NCBI GenBank assembly: GCA_026393985.1
Contig: JAPKZB010000033.1
Coordinates: 1 to 56,363 of the forward strand
Direction: 5' to 3'
Length of the DNA stretch: 56,363 nucleotides
DNA from: Acidobacteriota bacterium
GTDB lineage: Bacteria; Acidobacteriota; Terriglobia; Bryobacterales; Bryobacteraceae
Below the pieces are notes generated by a model. That model was given only the letters and a program-made list of their open reading frames with translations, searched no databases and was not told where the DNA came from. Positions 1 through 8,397 of the stretch are shown here, in pieces (the stretch's first letter is position 1; every line of letters begins with the position of its first letter). Position numbers and translations under genes: made by a program.

Positions 1-195
1 GATCCCGATCCGTCGGTCGCCGTCGAAGTGATCGCCCTCGCCGACCGCGCCAAAAAGGAACCCAGCTTCAACCTGCCGCAATACGCCATTAACTTCCTGA
101 AAAATAAAGGGTATATGGAGCGGCTGGCCCCCGGCTACGACGTCGGCGATCTGCTCGAACGCTTCGGCCAAATCCCGGTACCCAAGGCGGCCTGA
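1..195 (+). CDS. 3' end of an unrecognised protein (64 residues visible)
   Basis: The first reading frame is open from the window edge to a TGA at 193-195, so this is the C-terminus of a gene that begins outside the window. The visible part is soluble and mixed helical, rich in Ala, Leu and charged residues, and ends in PVPKAA. I see no motif that fixes a family. It lies 23 bases upstream of an SDR dehydrogenase and in the same direction as an aldolase and an esterase, so a sugar-acid or carbonyl metabolic enzyme is possible, but that is inference from position only. Confidence 0.6.
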   Translation, partial: DPDPSVAVEVIALADRAKKEPSFNLPQYAINFLKNKGYMERLAPGYDVGDLLERFGQIPVPKAA

Positions 196-218
196 CACCT
201 CGGATACCATGGGAGGGC

Positions 219-980
219 ATGAACCCCAACGGAATCGCAGGAAAAACTGCCGTCATCACCGGCGCCTCACGCGGCATCGGCGCCGCCACCGCTCGCTTGC
301 TCGCCGCCGCCGGAGCCTCGCGCCTCGTCCTTCATTACTCCTCCTATCTTGAGGGCGCCGCGCAACTCGCCGCGGAGCTCACCAGCTGCCAGGTCGACCT
401 CATCGGCGCCGACCTCGCTACCGACGCCGGCCTCACCGCCTTCATCAACCAGCTCAAGGCCACCGCGCCCGACGCCGACATCCTCATCAATAACGCCGGC
501 CATCTCGTCCACCGCGCCAAGATGCCCGAGTTCACCTTCGACCTCTACGACCGCGTCATGACTCTCAACACCAAAAGCGTCTACTTCATCACCCAGGCGC
601 TCGCCCCCGGCATGATCGCCAAAGGCTCCGGCCACGTCATCAACCTCAGCTCCATTGCCGCCCGCAACGGCGGCGGTCCCGGCGCCACGATCTACGCTGC
701 CTCCAAAGCCGCCGTCGCCTGCATCACCAAAGGCCTCGCCAAGGAACTCGCCCCTGCCGGCATTCGGGTCAACGCCGTCTCCCCCGGTACCGTCGACAAC
801 TACTTCCACGAAAAGTACTCCACCCAGCAGATGCTCGACAACGTCAAGGCGCAAACCCCCGCCGGCCGACTCCAAACCAACGAGGAGATCGCCGCCGTCA
901 TCGCCTTCCTCCTCTCGGACGCCGCCAGCGGTATCCACGGCCAGACCATCGAGATCAACGGCGGCATGTACATGGTCTAG
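219..980 (+). CDS. SDR family NAD(P)-dependent oxidoreductase (FabG-like)
   Basis: A 253-residue classical short-chain dehydrogenase/reductase of usual length. The cofactor motif TGASRGIG is near residues 14-21, NNAG near residue 90, and the catalytic Ser with the Tyr-x-x-x-Lys pair is in the segment LSS...YAASK (about 143-163). The C-terminus has the family's GQTIEINGG ending. It would reduce or oxidise a carbonyl/alcohol substrate in the cytoplasm; the substrate cannot be read from sequence. A GGGAGG stretch just before the ATG supports this start, although the spacing is short. The next larger gene is a KdgD-like aldolase, which would fit a sugar-acid pathway rather than fatty-acid synthesis. 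Confidence 0.9.
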   Translation: MNPNGIAGKTAVITGASRGIGAATARLLAAAGASRLVLHYSSYLEGAAQLAAELTSCQVDLIGADLATDAGLTAFINQLKATAPDADILINNAGHLVHRAKMPEFTFDLYDRVMTLNTKSVYFITQALAPGMIAKGSGHVINLSSIAARNGGGPGATIYAASKAAVACITKGLAKELAPAGIRVNAVSPGTVDNYFHEKYSTQQMLDNVKAQTPAGRLQTNEEIAAVIAFLLSDAASGIHGQTIEINGGMYMV

Positions 981-1037
981 CCCGTCCCCTCCCCTCACTC
1001 GGCGGACGGAGCGGCTCTTGGGCTACAATAAAGGTTT

Positions 1038-1169
1038 ATGGCCAAAGATAACCTCTACTCCGCCGAATACCTCGGCAGCGGCACCTTCATCATCTCCAAG
1101 CCCAAACGCTCCAAGCGCAAGCGCCGCCAGCAGGCTGTCCGCTCCCCCAAGCCCGGCATGCGCAAGTAG
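1038..1169 (+). CDS. small basic protein, 43 residues, unknown function
   Basis: A short reading frame between two clear genes. The product begins MAKDNLYSAEYLGSGTF and continues into a very basic tail with a KRSKRKRRQQ run, ending KPGMRK. The tail suggests nucleic-acid or ribosome binding, like many small acidobacterial proteins, but no family is recognised. A TACAAT hexamer at 1024-1029 lies 8 bases before the ATG and an AAAGG at 1030-1034 lies 3 bases before it, so the gene appears to have its own promoter and possibly a very short leader. It fills most of the otherwise unexplained 239-bp gap. The codons look like those of its neighbours. Confidence 0.6.
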   Translation: MAKDNLYSAEYLGSGTFIISKPKRSKRKRRQQAVRSPKPGMRK

Positions 1170-1219
1170 GCCGCCACCCGTCTCCCCGCCTTGGCATCTG
1201 ATAAAATTGCTCAAACCAG

Positions 1220-2119
1220 ATGCTAGACCCTAAACAAGCCTTCCACGGCGTGTTCGGTTTCCCCGTCACGCCCTTCCAGAAAGACCTTTCGCTCGACCTC
1301 CCGGCCCTCGAAAAGAACTGTGACTGGATGGCCGGTTTCGGCTTCTGTGCCCAGGTCATCGTCGGCGGAACAGGCGAGATCTACTCCCTCACCGCGGAAG
1401 AGGCTGTCGAATGCGTCCGGGTCGCCGTCAAGGCCGTCAACGGACGCATGCCTATTGTTGCTGGCGTCGGCTACAATGTCGCCCTCGCCACCAAAATGGC
1501 CCGCGAAATGGAACAGGCCGGAGCCGAAGCGCTCCTGGTCATGCCGCCCTACTATATCAATGCCCCCGAATCCGGCCTCCTCGACTATTTCGAAGCCATC
1601 GGGAAGAGCTGCGGCCTCCCCCTGTCCTTCTACACCCGCGACTGGGCCGGCATGAGCCCCGCCCAGGTCCTGCGTCTGCTCGACCGCGTTCCCTCGCTCA
1701 AAATGTGGAAGGACGGCCAGGGCGACATCCGCAAGTACCACCGCATCATGCTCGAAGTCGGCGACCGCGTCGCCTGGGTCGGCGGCCTCGGTGACGACCT
1801 CGCCCCCGGCTACTTCGCCATCGGCTGCCAGGCCTACACCTCCTCCATCTCCAACATCGCCCCCAAGCTCTCCCTCGCCATCGCGGAAGCCGGAGCCAAG
1901 GGGGACCGCGCCACCATGGACGCCCTCATGAAAAAGTACGTCCATCCGCTCTACGCCCTCCGCGACCGCATGAAAGGCTACGAAGTCGCCATCATGAAGG
2001 ACGCCATGGAGATCCTCGGCCACCCCGCCGGTCCCGTCCGTCCCCCGCTCGCCAACGTTACCCCCGCCGACCGCGCCGACCTCGAAAAACTCATGGCCGT
2101 CTACGCCGACGTCGTCTAA
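1220..2119 (+). CDS. dihydrodipicolinate synthase family protein, 5-dehydro-4-deoxyglucarate dehydratase-like
   Basis: A 299-residue class I aldolase-fold protein. GGTGE is at 49-53, the conserved Tyr is in SFYTRDWAG (Y138) and the Schiff-base Lys is in MWKDGQGD (K164). The YxRD and KDGxGD wording is closer to KdgD, which decarboxylates and dehydrates 5-dehydro-4-deoxy-D-glucarate to 2-oxoglutarate semialdehyde, than to DapA, but both share the fold, so KdgD is a preference and not a certainty. A TAAAAT-like stretch sits about 12 bases before the ATG and no Shine-Dalgarno is visible. An exported esterase starts 11 bases after the stop, suggesting one transcript. Confidence 0.82.
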   Translation: MLDPKQAFHGVFGFPVTPFQKDLSLDLPALEKNCDWMAGFGFCAQVIVGGTGEIYSLTAEEAVECVRVAVKAVNGRMPIVAGVGYNVALATKMAREMEQAGAEALLVMPPYYINAPESGLLDYFEAIGKSCGLPLSFYTRDWAGMSPAQVLRLLDRVPSLKMWKDGQGDIRKYHRIMLEVGDRVAWVGGLGDDLAPGYFAIGCQAYTSSISNIAPKLSLAIAEAGAKGDRATMDALMKKYVHPLYALRDRMKGYEVAIMKDAMEILGHPAGPVRPPLANVTPADRADLEKLMAVYADVV

Positions 2120-2130
2120 GAGCCGGATCG

Positions 2131-3135
2131 ATGAAGCCCTCTCTTCTCCTCCTGCTCGCCGCCGGCCTGCTCGCCCAGACTCCACCCGCGGGGCAACCGC
2201 CCCGCGTCCCCATGGCCGAGACGCCCAACACCGACCTTCACTATCGCCTCGCCCCCGACGCGATGGTCATGGAGGGCGTCCCTCGGGGCGAAGTCCGCGG
2301 ACCCTTCACCCTCCCAAGCGAAGTCTACCCCGGCACCCAGCATACCTATTGGATCTACGTCCCGGCGCAGTACGATCCCGCCGTGCCCGCCAGCCTCATG
2401 ATCTTCCAGGACGGCCAGGCGTTCATGAACCCCGAAGGCGACATCCGCGCCCAGGTCGTCATGGACAACCTGATCTACCGCAAAGAGATCCCCATCATGA
2501 TCGGCGTCTTCATCAACCCCGGCCGTCGCCCCGATCAACCCGAACCCACCCCTCGCAACTGGGGCGACCGCGACACCAACCGCCCCACCGAGTACAACAC
2601 CCTCGACGACCGCTACGCCCGCGTCATCGTCGATGAACTCCTCCCTGTCCTGTACAAGGAGTACAACATCGCCAAAGACCCCGAACGCCACGGCATCGGC
2701 GGCTCCAGTTCCGGCGCCATCGCGGCCTTCACGGTAGCCTGGGAGCGACCCAACCACTTCCGCAAGGTCCTGAGCAACGTCGGCAGCTTCACCAACATCC
2801 GCGGCGGCCACGCCTATCCCGACATCATTCGGAAGGCGGACAAGAAGCCTCTCCGCGTCTTCCTCGTCGACGGCCGCAACGACAACCGCGCCCTCCGCGC
2901 CGACGGCTCCTACGACGAAACCCGCGACTGGTTCCTCCAGAACGTCCGCATGCAGAAAGCCCTAGAGGAGAAGGGCTACGACCTGAACTACTCCTGGGGC
3001 GTCCAGCGCCACGGCCAGAAGATGCTCCAGACCGTCTTCCCCGAAATGATGCGCTGGCTCTGGCGCGACCACGGCGCTACCACTGACGTCCGCGACATGG
3101 TCGGCCGCGGCTTCGCCCAACCCGCCAAGCGCTAG
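2131..3135 (+). CDS. secreted alpha/beta-hydrolase esterase (enterochelin esterase/Fes-like)
   Basis: A 334-residue protein with a cleavable signal peptide ([16 protein letters not shown]). The body matches the Fes/esterase-D type: WIYVPAQY, the FQDGQAF strand, and a nucleophile elbow GSSSG at 191-195 (Ser193), with likely Asp in VDGRND and His in VQRHGQ. In Acidobacteria and Bacteroidetes these domains occur in secreted esterases acting on feruloyl, acetyl or other sugar-ester bonds. It sits 11 bases after the KdgD-like gene, which would fit sugar or uronate degradation. The substrate is not determinable from the sequence. Confidence 0.85.
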   Translation: MKPSLLLLLAAGLLAQTPPAGQPPRVPMAETPNTDLHYRLAPDAMVMEGVPRGEVRGPFTLPSEVYPGTQHTYWIYVPAQYDPAVPASLMIFQDGQAFMNPEGDIRAQVVMDNLIYRKEIPIMIGVFINPGRRPDQPEPTPRNWGDRDTNRPTEYNTLDDRYARVIVDELLPVLYKEYNIAKDPERHGIGGSSSGAIAAFTVAWERPNHFRKVLSNVGSFTNIRGGHAYPDIIRKADKKPLRVFLVDGRNDNRALRADGSYDETRDWFLQNVRMQKALEEKGYDLNYSWGVQRHGQKMLQTVFPEMMRWLWRDHGATTDVRDMVGRGFAQPAKR

Positions 3136-3144
3136 CACCCGGCC

Positions 3145-3177
3145 GCTGGCCAAACGCCTCGACGGCGCTTGGCCAGC
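3145..3177. terminator. hairpin between convergent genes, probable bidirectional terminator
   Basis: A perfect 9-bp stem, GCTGGCCAA (3145-3153) with TTGGCCAGC (3169-3177), encloses a second short CGCC/GGCG stem. It lies between the stop of the + strand esterase and the end of the - strand oxidoreductase. There is no T-tract, so factor-independent termination is uncertain, but the placement suits a two-way transcription barrier. Confidence 0.5.
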
Positions 3178-3194
3178 CAACCGTCAGCTCAAGC

Positions 3195-4703
3195 TCAGAG
3201 CTTCAGCTCCATCCCGGGGCGAAACGCCGGCTTCACATACTTGTTCGCCTCCGCGCTATTGGTGAACCGCATCAGCTTGCTGTCCCAGTTCAGCTTCCCC
3301 GGCACCCGGAACGCAATCGCCGTCAGCGCCAGCCACTCGGCGTAAGGCGCCGAAATCCGGAAGTCGCTGCACGACTGCTCGCCGCCTTTACACGCCCGAA
3401 TCCAGTCCAGCATATGGCCCGGCGACCGCGTCAACAACTGCGGCGGCAGCTTGTACTCGGCCCAGCGCGCCGCCGGCAGCAGCCACACGCCTTCGCCCCG
3501 CTCCACCGTTGCCATGATCCCCTTCGACCCGATAAACACCGCCCCGTTCCCGGTCAGCACACCCGGCGCCGGACCACCGCGTCCCGCGCCAAACACCTTC
3601 ACGCCCGGACCACCCGCACCCATCGGCGGCGCGTTCGCCGGCCGCGGCCCCCGCGGCGGACCATACATCGCTCCCGGCGTACCCATCGGACGGCCCTTCG
3701 CCGTCAGGTTATTCGGCGGCGGCAGAATCACCTCGTTATCCATCCCCGGCACCCGGTAAACATCCGGGTCCGTTGCCCGCGCCGAGTCATGGTAAAACAC
3801 GCTAACCGGCGGCATCCCCCCGCGCTTCGGAAAATCCACCCGGATCGTTGCCCGGTCCGGAAACGTGTACTTGCTCTCGTTGGTCACCGCCACCCGCTCA
3901 ATGCTGGTCGGCGCCCCTAACTGCAGCGCATGGTGCACCGGCCCGGCCGAATGTGTCGCCCAGTTGCCAATCTGCCCCGTTCCGAAATCGTAAAAGCCCC
4001 GCCAGTTGTAGGGCACATAGTAAGAGCTGAACGGACGCATCGGCGCGTTGCCCAGCCATGCGCTCCAGTCGAGCGTCTCCGGCGCCGACTCCTCCGGCGG
4101 CAGCTCCTTCAACCCCGTCGGATGCGTCCCCGGCGTCGTCGAAACGTGGACCTCCGTCACCTCCCCAATCTCGCCCGACCACAAAATCTCCGCCGCTACC
4201 CGGTGCGACTCGTGCGAATACCCCTGGTTACCCATCTGCGTGGCGACCTTGTACTTCACGGCCGCGTCCAGCAGCAGACGCGTCTCCCACGGCGTCCGCG
4301 CCAGCGGTTTTTCGAGGTACACATGCTTGCCTGCCTGCATATACGCCAGCGCCACCGCCGCGTGCATGAAGTCCGGAATCGCAATCGTCACCGCATCGAT
4401 GTTCTTGCCCTCTTTGTCCAGCATCGTCCGGTAGTCCCGGTACAGCGGCAGCTTCTCATAGCGCTTGATGGCGCCCTCGCCCCGCTTCAGGTCCACATCG
4501 CACAGTGCGACAATGTTCTCCGTGCGCGCGGCATCGTTCAGAATCTCGTTCCCGCGGCCCCCGCAGCCAATGGCCGCCACGTTGAGCTTATCGTAGAAGG
4601 GTTTGTAGCCCAGCGCGCGCAGCGATGGGACGCTGCCATAGCCGCCCGTCGGCACGGCGCCGGCCAGCAGGGACCCGAAAAAGAAGTATCGGCGAGTAGT
4701 CAT
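3195..4703 (-). CDS. exported Gfo/Idh/MocA family oxidoreductase (Tat signal)
   Basis: About 502 residues from the ATG at 4703; a start 21 bases upstream is open but would put extra residues before the Tat signal. The N-terminus TTRRYFFFGSLLAGA is a twin-arginine signal. A Rossmann motif follows (AAIGCGGRGNEIL), then the family marker EKPLARTPWE and a C-terminal alpha/beta domain with a Gly/Pro-rich insert (GPPRGPRPANAPP, then GAGGPGVKVFGAGRGG). Such Tat-exported homologues, common in Acidobacteria and Planctomycetes, act on sugars or glycosides in the periplasm with tightly bound NAD(P). The gene is convergent with the esterase and the last of a - strand series. Confidence 0.88.
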   Translation of the reverse strand: MTTRRYFFFGSLLAGAVPTGGYGSVPSLRALGYKPFYDKLNVAAIGCGGRGNEILNDAARTENIVALCDVDLKRGEGAIKRYEKLPLYRDYRTMLDKEGKNIDAVTIAIPDFMHAAVALAYMQAGKHVYLEKPLARTPWETRLLLDAAVKYKVATQMGNQGYSHESHRVAAEILWSGEIGEVTEVHVSTTPGTHPTGLKELPPEESAPETLDWSAWLGNAPMRPFSSYYVPYNWRGFYDFGTGQIGNWATHSAGPVHHALQLGAPTSIERVAVTNESKYTFPDRATIRVDFPKRGGMPPVSVFYHDSARATDPDVYRVPGMDNEVILPPPNNLTAKGRPMGTPGAMYGPPRGPRPANAPPMGAGGPGVKVFGAGRGGPAPGVLTGNGAVFIGSKGIMATVERGEGVWLLPAARWAEYKLPPQLLTRSPGHMLDWIRACKGGEQSCSDFRISAPYAEWLALTAIAFRVPGKLNWDSKLMRFTNSAEANKYVKPAFRPGMELKL

Positions 4704-4737
4704 TGCAGGGAAGCGTACCCGCATCCCCGCCCGCCTG

Positions 4738-6174
4738 TCAAGGCTTCGCGCCAGCCACGTCCACCAGCGTCTTGTAGATCATATCCACCCCCGTCACGAG
4801 CGAAGCAATCGGCACCCGCTCGTCGTTGCCGTGCATCCGCTTCAGATCCTCATGGTCAATCGGGTAGGGATAAATCCCGTACACCGGAATCCCCCGCGAA
4901 CGCCAAGCCGCCGAATCCGTCCCGGCCTGAAACAGATACGGCGTCACCTTCGCCGTCGGATACACCGCCAGCGCATGCTTCACCAAGGTCTTGTACAGTT
5001 CGTTATCGAGCGGCGACGGCTTCAGCCGCGACCGCATCTTCTGATACTCCAGCGACTGCTTCTTCTGCTCCGGCGTCATCGCCGTCCGCGACGTCGCAAA
5101 CACCGCCACGTCCACATCCACGCGCGGGTCTTCAATCACACCCTTGATCTCGTCAATCAAGTCCTCGGACGTCGTCCCGGGAATCGTCCGGAAGTTCAGT
5201 GTCACCTCCGCCGAACCCGGAATCACGTTGCCCCGGAAGCCCGCGTTCATCAGCACCGGCGCAATCGTATCCCGCATGATCGCGTGCAGCAGCGTGTCTT
5301 CAGAGATCGCCTTGTCCGCCGCCGCTACCTTCTTCGGGTCGTCCGAAAGCAGATCCCGGAAGGTCGACTTCATCGGCTCCGGACTCACCTCCGCCAGCGT
5401 CGAAAAGAACATCCGCGTCTCCGGCGTCAGCTTCACCTTCGTCTCGTAAGCGGATAGCTTCGCCAGCGCCCGCGCCAGCGTATAGATCGCGTTGTCCGGC
5501 CGCGGCATCGAAGAGTGCGTCGAAGTCCCCCGCGCGGTCAGCGTCAGCGAGACGTTCCCTTTGTCCGCCGTCGAGATCGACACATAAGACGTCTTGCCGT
5601 CCTTGCCCTTGATGATCCAACCGCCCTCGTTCAGCGCAAACTCGCAGTCGATCTTCTCCCACGCCTGCGTACCCAGCCACGTCGTGTTGTAGATGCCCCC
5701 CTCCTCGTCCGCCTCCGAAAGGAAGATCACATCCCGGTCGAGCGCCACCTTGTTGCGCGCCAGGTTCAGCACGGCTTGTGCAAACACCGCCAGGCCGCCT
5801 TTGAAATCAATCGCGCCCCGGCCGTACACGGCGCCGTCTTTCACCACCCCGGCATAAGGGTCCACCGTCCACTTCTCCCGCTCGACGCCCACCACATCGG
5901 CATGCGCCGCCAGCAGCACCGGCCGCTTCTTGCCGTTGCCCTTCAGCCGCGCGATAAAGTGCGCCTTGCCGGCCACCGGCGTCGGAATAATGTCGATCGT
6001 AAAGCCCAGCCCGGCGAAGCGCTTCTCGAGAAACCGGGCCATCTTCTCCTCATTCCCCGGAGGATTCGACGTGTCTATGCGGATCAGCTCGACGAGTAGC
6101 TGAGCCACCTCCGGCAACTCGGCGGCGGCCGCCGGAACAGCCAGAAAAACAAGAGTCAGTAAGAGTCTGCGCAT
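4738..6174 (-). CDS. exported M20 family metallopeptidase
   Basis: A 478-residue protein with a signal peptide (MRRLLLTLVFLAVPAAAA). The dizinc site motifs are present: HADVVGV, YGRGAIDFKGG with the bridging Asp, and SEADEEGG with the catalytic Glu; a dimerisation domain with TARGTSTHSSMPRPDNA lies between. Family members hydrolyse N-acyl amino acids, dipeptides or carboxypeptidase substrates. It lies 4 bases after the stop of the next gene upstream (6179), a paralogue of similar length, so the pair is probably co-transcribed and the result of an old duplication. Both are predicted to act outside the cytoplasm. Confidence 0.9.
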   Translation of the reverse strand: MRRLLLTLVFLAVPAAAAELPEVAQLLVELIRIDTSNPPGNEEKMARFLEKRFAGLGFTIDIIPTPVAGKAHFIARLKGNGKKRPVLLAAHADVVGVEREKWTVDPYAGVVKDGAVYGRGAIDFKGGLAVFAQAVLNLARNKVALDRDVIFLSEADEEGGIYNTTWLGTQAWEKIDCEFALNEGGWIIKGKDGKTSYVSISTADKGNVSLTLTARGTSTHSSMPRPDNAIYTLARALAKLSAYETKVKLTPETRMFFSTLAEVSPEPMKSTFRDLLSDDPKKVAAADKAISEDTLLHAIMRDTIAPVLMNAGFRGNVIPGSAEVTLNFRTIPGTTSEDLIDEIKGVIEDPRVDVDVAVFATSRTAMTPEQKKQSLEYQKMRSRLKPSPLDNELYKTLVKHALAVYPTAKVTPYLFQAGTDSAAWRSRGIPVYGIYPYPIDHEDLKRMHGNDERVPIASLVTGVDMIYKTLVDVAGAKP

Positions 6175-6178
6175 GGCG

Positions 6179-7600
6179 TCACCGCGCGGCCGCCAGTTGG
6201 GCGGTCAGGTCATAGTGGAACTTGACGAACTGATAAAGCGACGACTCGAGAATCCGCTCCCGGTCGCTGTGCGCCCCGTAGCCCAGCGGGCCGTCTTCGA
6301 CGTCAATCGCCGGGCCGATGCCGTAACACTGCACCCCCTTCGCTCGCAGAAACGCCATATCGGTCGCCCCCGTCGACATCGTCGGCAGCACCGTTACCCC
6401 GTCGTAGTGCTTCTTCGCCATCGCTTCGATGGCGCGGAACGCTTCGTTGTCGAGGGCCGAAGGCGGCGCCCCCGGCCGCATCGAGGTGCCCGTCGGCACA
6501 ATCTTCACCGCCGGATCGTTCACGATGCTCCGCAGCGTATCGTAGAACTTTGTCATGTCCTCGTCGGGCAAAGCGCGAATATCCAACTGCGCCGTCGCCT
6601 CGGACGGAATCACGTTCGTCCGGTAGCCCGCCTGAAACATGTTCGGCGAAATCGAAGTCCGGATCATCGAGTTGTGCCGCGGCTCGTTCACCGCGAAATA
6701 CTCCTGAATCGCGTCCGTCTTGTCCGGGTTCAGGAGCCCGTTGTAGCGATCCTTCTCCTCGGGCGTCGAAATCGTCGCCAGGCGTTCAAAGTAAGCGCGC
6801 GTCGTATCGTTCAGCCGCATCGGCGGCTGCCAGTCGGCCACCTTCGCCACCGCCCGCGCCAGATGCGCCACCGGGTTCGACCGCAGCGGCACCGACCCGT
6901 GGCCCGCCACTCCCGAAGCTACCAGCCGCACCCCGCGCGGAATCTTCTCGGTCGTCTGCACCTGCACATACTTCAACTTGCCGTTGGCCCGCGCCGCCGA
7001 CCCGCCTTCGGCCAGGCAGTACTCGGCATCGAGTTCGCCGTAGTGCTCGTTGACTAGAAACGCAATGCCCACCGCCGTGTTCCCCTCCTCGCCCGCTTCG
7101 GCCAGGAAGATCACGTCGCGGTCGAGCGGGACGTTCTGCCGCTTCAGCAGAATGATCGACATCAGCGCCGCCGTCAGATTGTCCTTGTCATCCACCGTCC
7201 CGCGGCCGTAGATATGCCCGCCCGAACGCTGCGCCGAGAAGGGGCCGAAGTCGGTCCACTTCTTCGGGTCGATGTTCACCGTATCGGTGTGGCCGACAAT
7301 CAACAGCGGCTTCTTCTTCCCGCTCCCCTTGAGCCGGGCGATGATGTTGGGGCGAATCACGGCGGGGTCCGCGAGGTTCGCCCGGGTGAAGACCTTGTAC
7401 TCGATGCCCTCCTTGGCCAGCACGGATTGCAGGTAGTCCACCACCGGCTTCTCCGATCCGCCTGGGTCCGTCGAGTTGATCTGCACCAGGGCAGAGAAGT
7501 GCTTTAAGGTCTCCTGGTCAATCTGGGCCCAGTCGAGAGGCTTCGATTGCGCCGGGACCAGCGTCGGAAGCAGACAGAGAAAAAAGAGCACGCGCAGCAT
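6179..7600 (-). CDS. exported M20 family metallopeptidase (paralogue)
   Basis: About 473 residues from the ATG at 7600, which begins a standard signal peptide (MLRVLFFLCLLPTLVPAQ). An alternative GTG at 7630 overlaps the stop of the isomerase gene by 4 bases and would add 10 residues; translational coupling makes it possible. Zinc-site motifs are VGHTDTVN, YGRGTVDDKDN and AEAGEEGN, and the SGVAGHGSVP lid segment is present. The set differs in detail from the neighbouring M20 protein, so the two likely have different substrates. Its 3' end is 4 bases from the paralogue. Confidence 0.88.
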   Translation of the reverse strand: MLRVLFFLCLLPTLVPAQSKPLDWAQIDQETLKHFSALVQINSTDPGGSEKPVVDYLQSVLAKEGIEYKVFTRANLADPAVIRPNIIARLKGSGKKKPLLIVGHTDTVNIDPKKWTDFGPFSAQRSGGHIYGRGTVDDKDNLTAALMSIILLKRQNVPLDRDVIFLAEAGEEGNTAVGIAFLVNEHYGELDAEYCLAEGGSAARANGKLKYVQVQTTEKIPRGVRLVASGVAGHGSVPLRSNPVAHLARAVAKVADWQPPMRLNDTTRAYFERLATISTPEEKDRYNGLLNPDKTDAIQEYFAVNEPRHNSMIRTSISPNMFQAGYRTNVIPSEATAQLDIRALPDEDMTKFYDTLRSIVNDPAVKIVPTGTSMRPGAPPSALDNEAFRAIEAMAKKHYDGVTVLPTMSTGATDMAFLRAKGVQCYGIGPAIDVEDGPLGYGAHSDRERILESSLYQFVKFHYDLTAQLAAAR

Positions 7601-7626
7601 ATGGATGAGCGTACCAAACGGACCGC

Positions 7627-8397
7627 TCACTGCGAACGGCTCACCACCTGCCGCAGCACCGCTTCGACGCTCTCCCGCCCAAACCGCGCGCGGCTCAGCC
7701 CATCGGCAAAACGCCCCTGCTGACCAAAAACCTCAGCCGATACATAGCCGGTATACCCGCCGATCTCCCCCAGCAGCCCGGCCAGGTCGATCACCCCTTC
7801 ACCAGGGAACTCCCGTTCCTCATCCCGCACCGCCTCCGGCGCCACCCTTGCAGCATCGGCCAGATGCACATGCAGCACCCGCAGCCCCCGCGGGCTCGGA
7901 TAGCCGCCGTGGTGCCAGTGCCAGCTATCGAGCAGGAAGCCCGCGTTCTCGCCCACCGCGGCCACGAACTCCCGGTACGCCGCGAAGCTCTGCACGTAAG
8001 CATACGGCTTGGCGAAACGCAGATGCAGCGGCGTCAGCGCCTCAATCGCCAGGGACAATCCGGCGCCGGCCAGCATCGCCGCCCACTCGCGGTACTGCGG
8101 CAGCAGGTCGGCCGGCGCGTCCAGCGACGGAGGCACCGAACAGGTCAACGTCGACAGACCAATCGCCGCACAAAAGCCCGGAATCCGCGGATCCAGCTGC
8201 CCGCCCGGATACGCCGGCAGCCGCCCGCTCGCTGCCCGCAACTCACCCAGAGCATCCAGCATCGCGCCAGGCTCCATCGTCGCAGCGCTCCGCAGGTCGA
8301 CGTTCACCGCGCGGAAACCCACCGCCCGCGCCAGCGCAATCTGTTCCCGCCAACTCTCGCGCCCAAGTCCCAGCGTGTAGTGAAACGCCGGAATCAC
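7627..8397 (-). CDS. sugar phosphate isomerase/epimerase-like TIM-barrel protein
   Basis: A xylose-isomerase-like TIM barrel of 256 residues if it starts at the GTG at 8397, whose first bases overlap the TGA of the TonB receptor (GTGA). A more distal start at 8436 is open but lies inside the receptor. Family features are visible: NVDLRS, the metal-ligand strands LSLAIEAL, FLLDSWHWHHGG and VLHVHLADA, and a final YVSAEVFG. Proteins of this family isomerise or epimerise sugars or keto-acids such as hydroxypyruvate. No signal peptide is seen. Coupling to a receptor upstream and exported peptidases downstream suggests an uptake-linked catabolic role. Confidence 0.82.
   Translation of the reverse strand: MIPAFHYTLGLGRESWREQIALARAVGFRAVNVDLRSAATMEPGAMLDALGELRAASGRLPAYPGGQLDPRIPGFCAAIGLSTLTCSVPPSLDAPADLLPQYREWAAMLAGAGLSLAIEALTPLHLRFAKPYAYVQSFAAYREFVAAVGENAGFLLDSWHWHHGGYPSPRGLRVLHVHLADAARVAPEAVRDEEREFPGEGVIDLAGLLGEIGGYTGYVSAEVFGQQGRFADGLSRARFGRESVEAVLRQVVSRSQ

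Noticed and set aside
4703-4724. More distal start for the Gfo/Idh/MocA gene at 4724
   Set aside because: It would place seven extra residues before the twin-arginine signal; the ATG at 4703 gives a normal Tat N-terminus.
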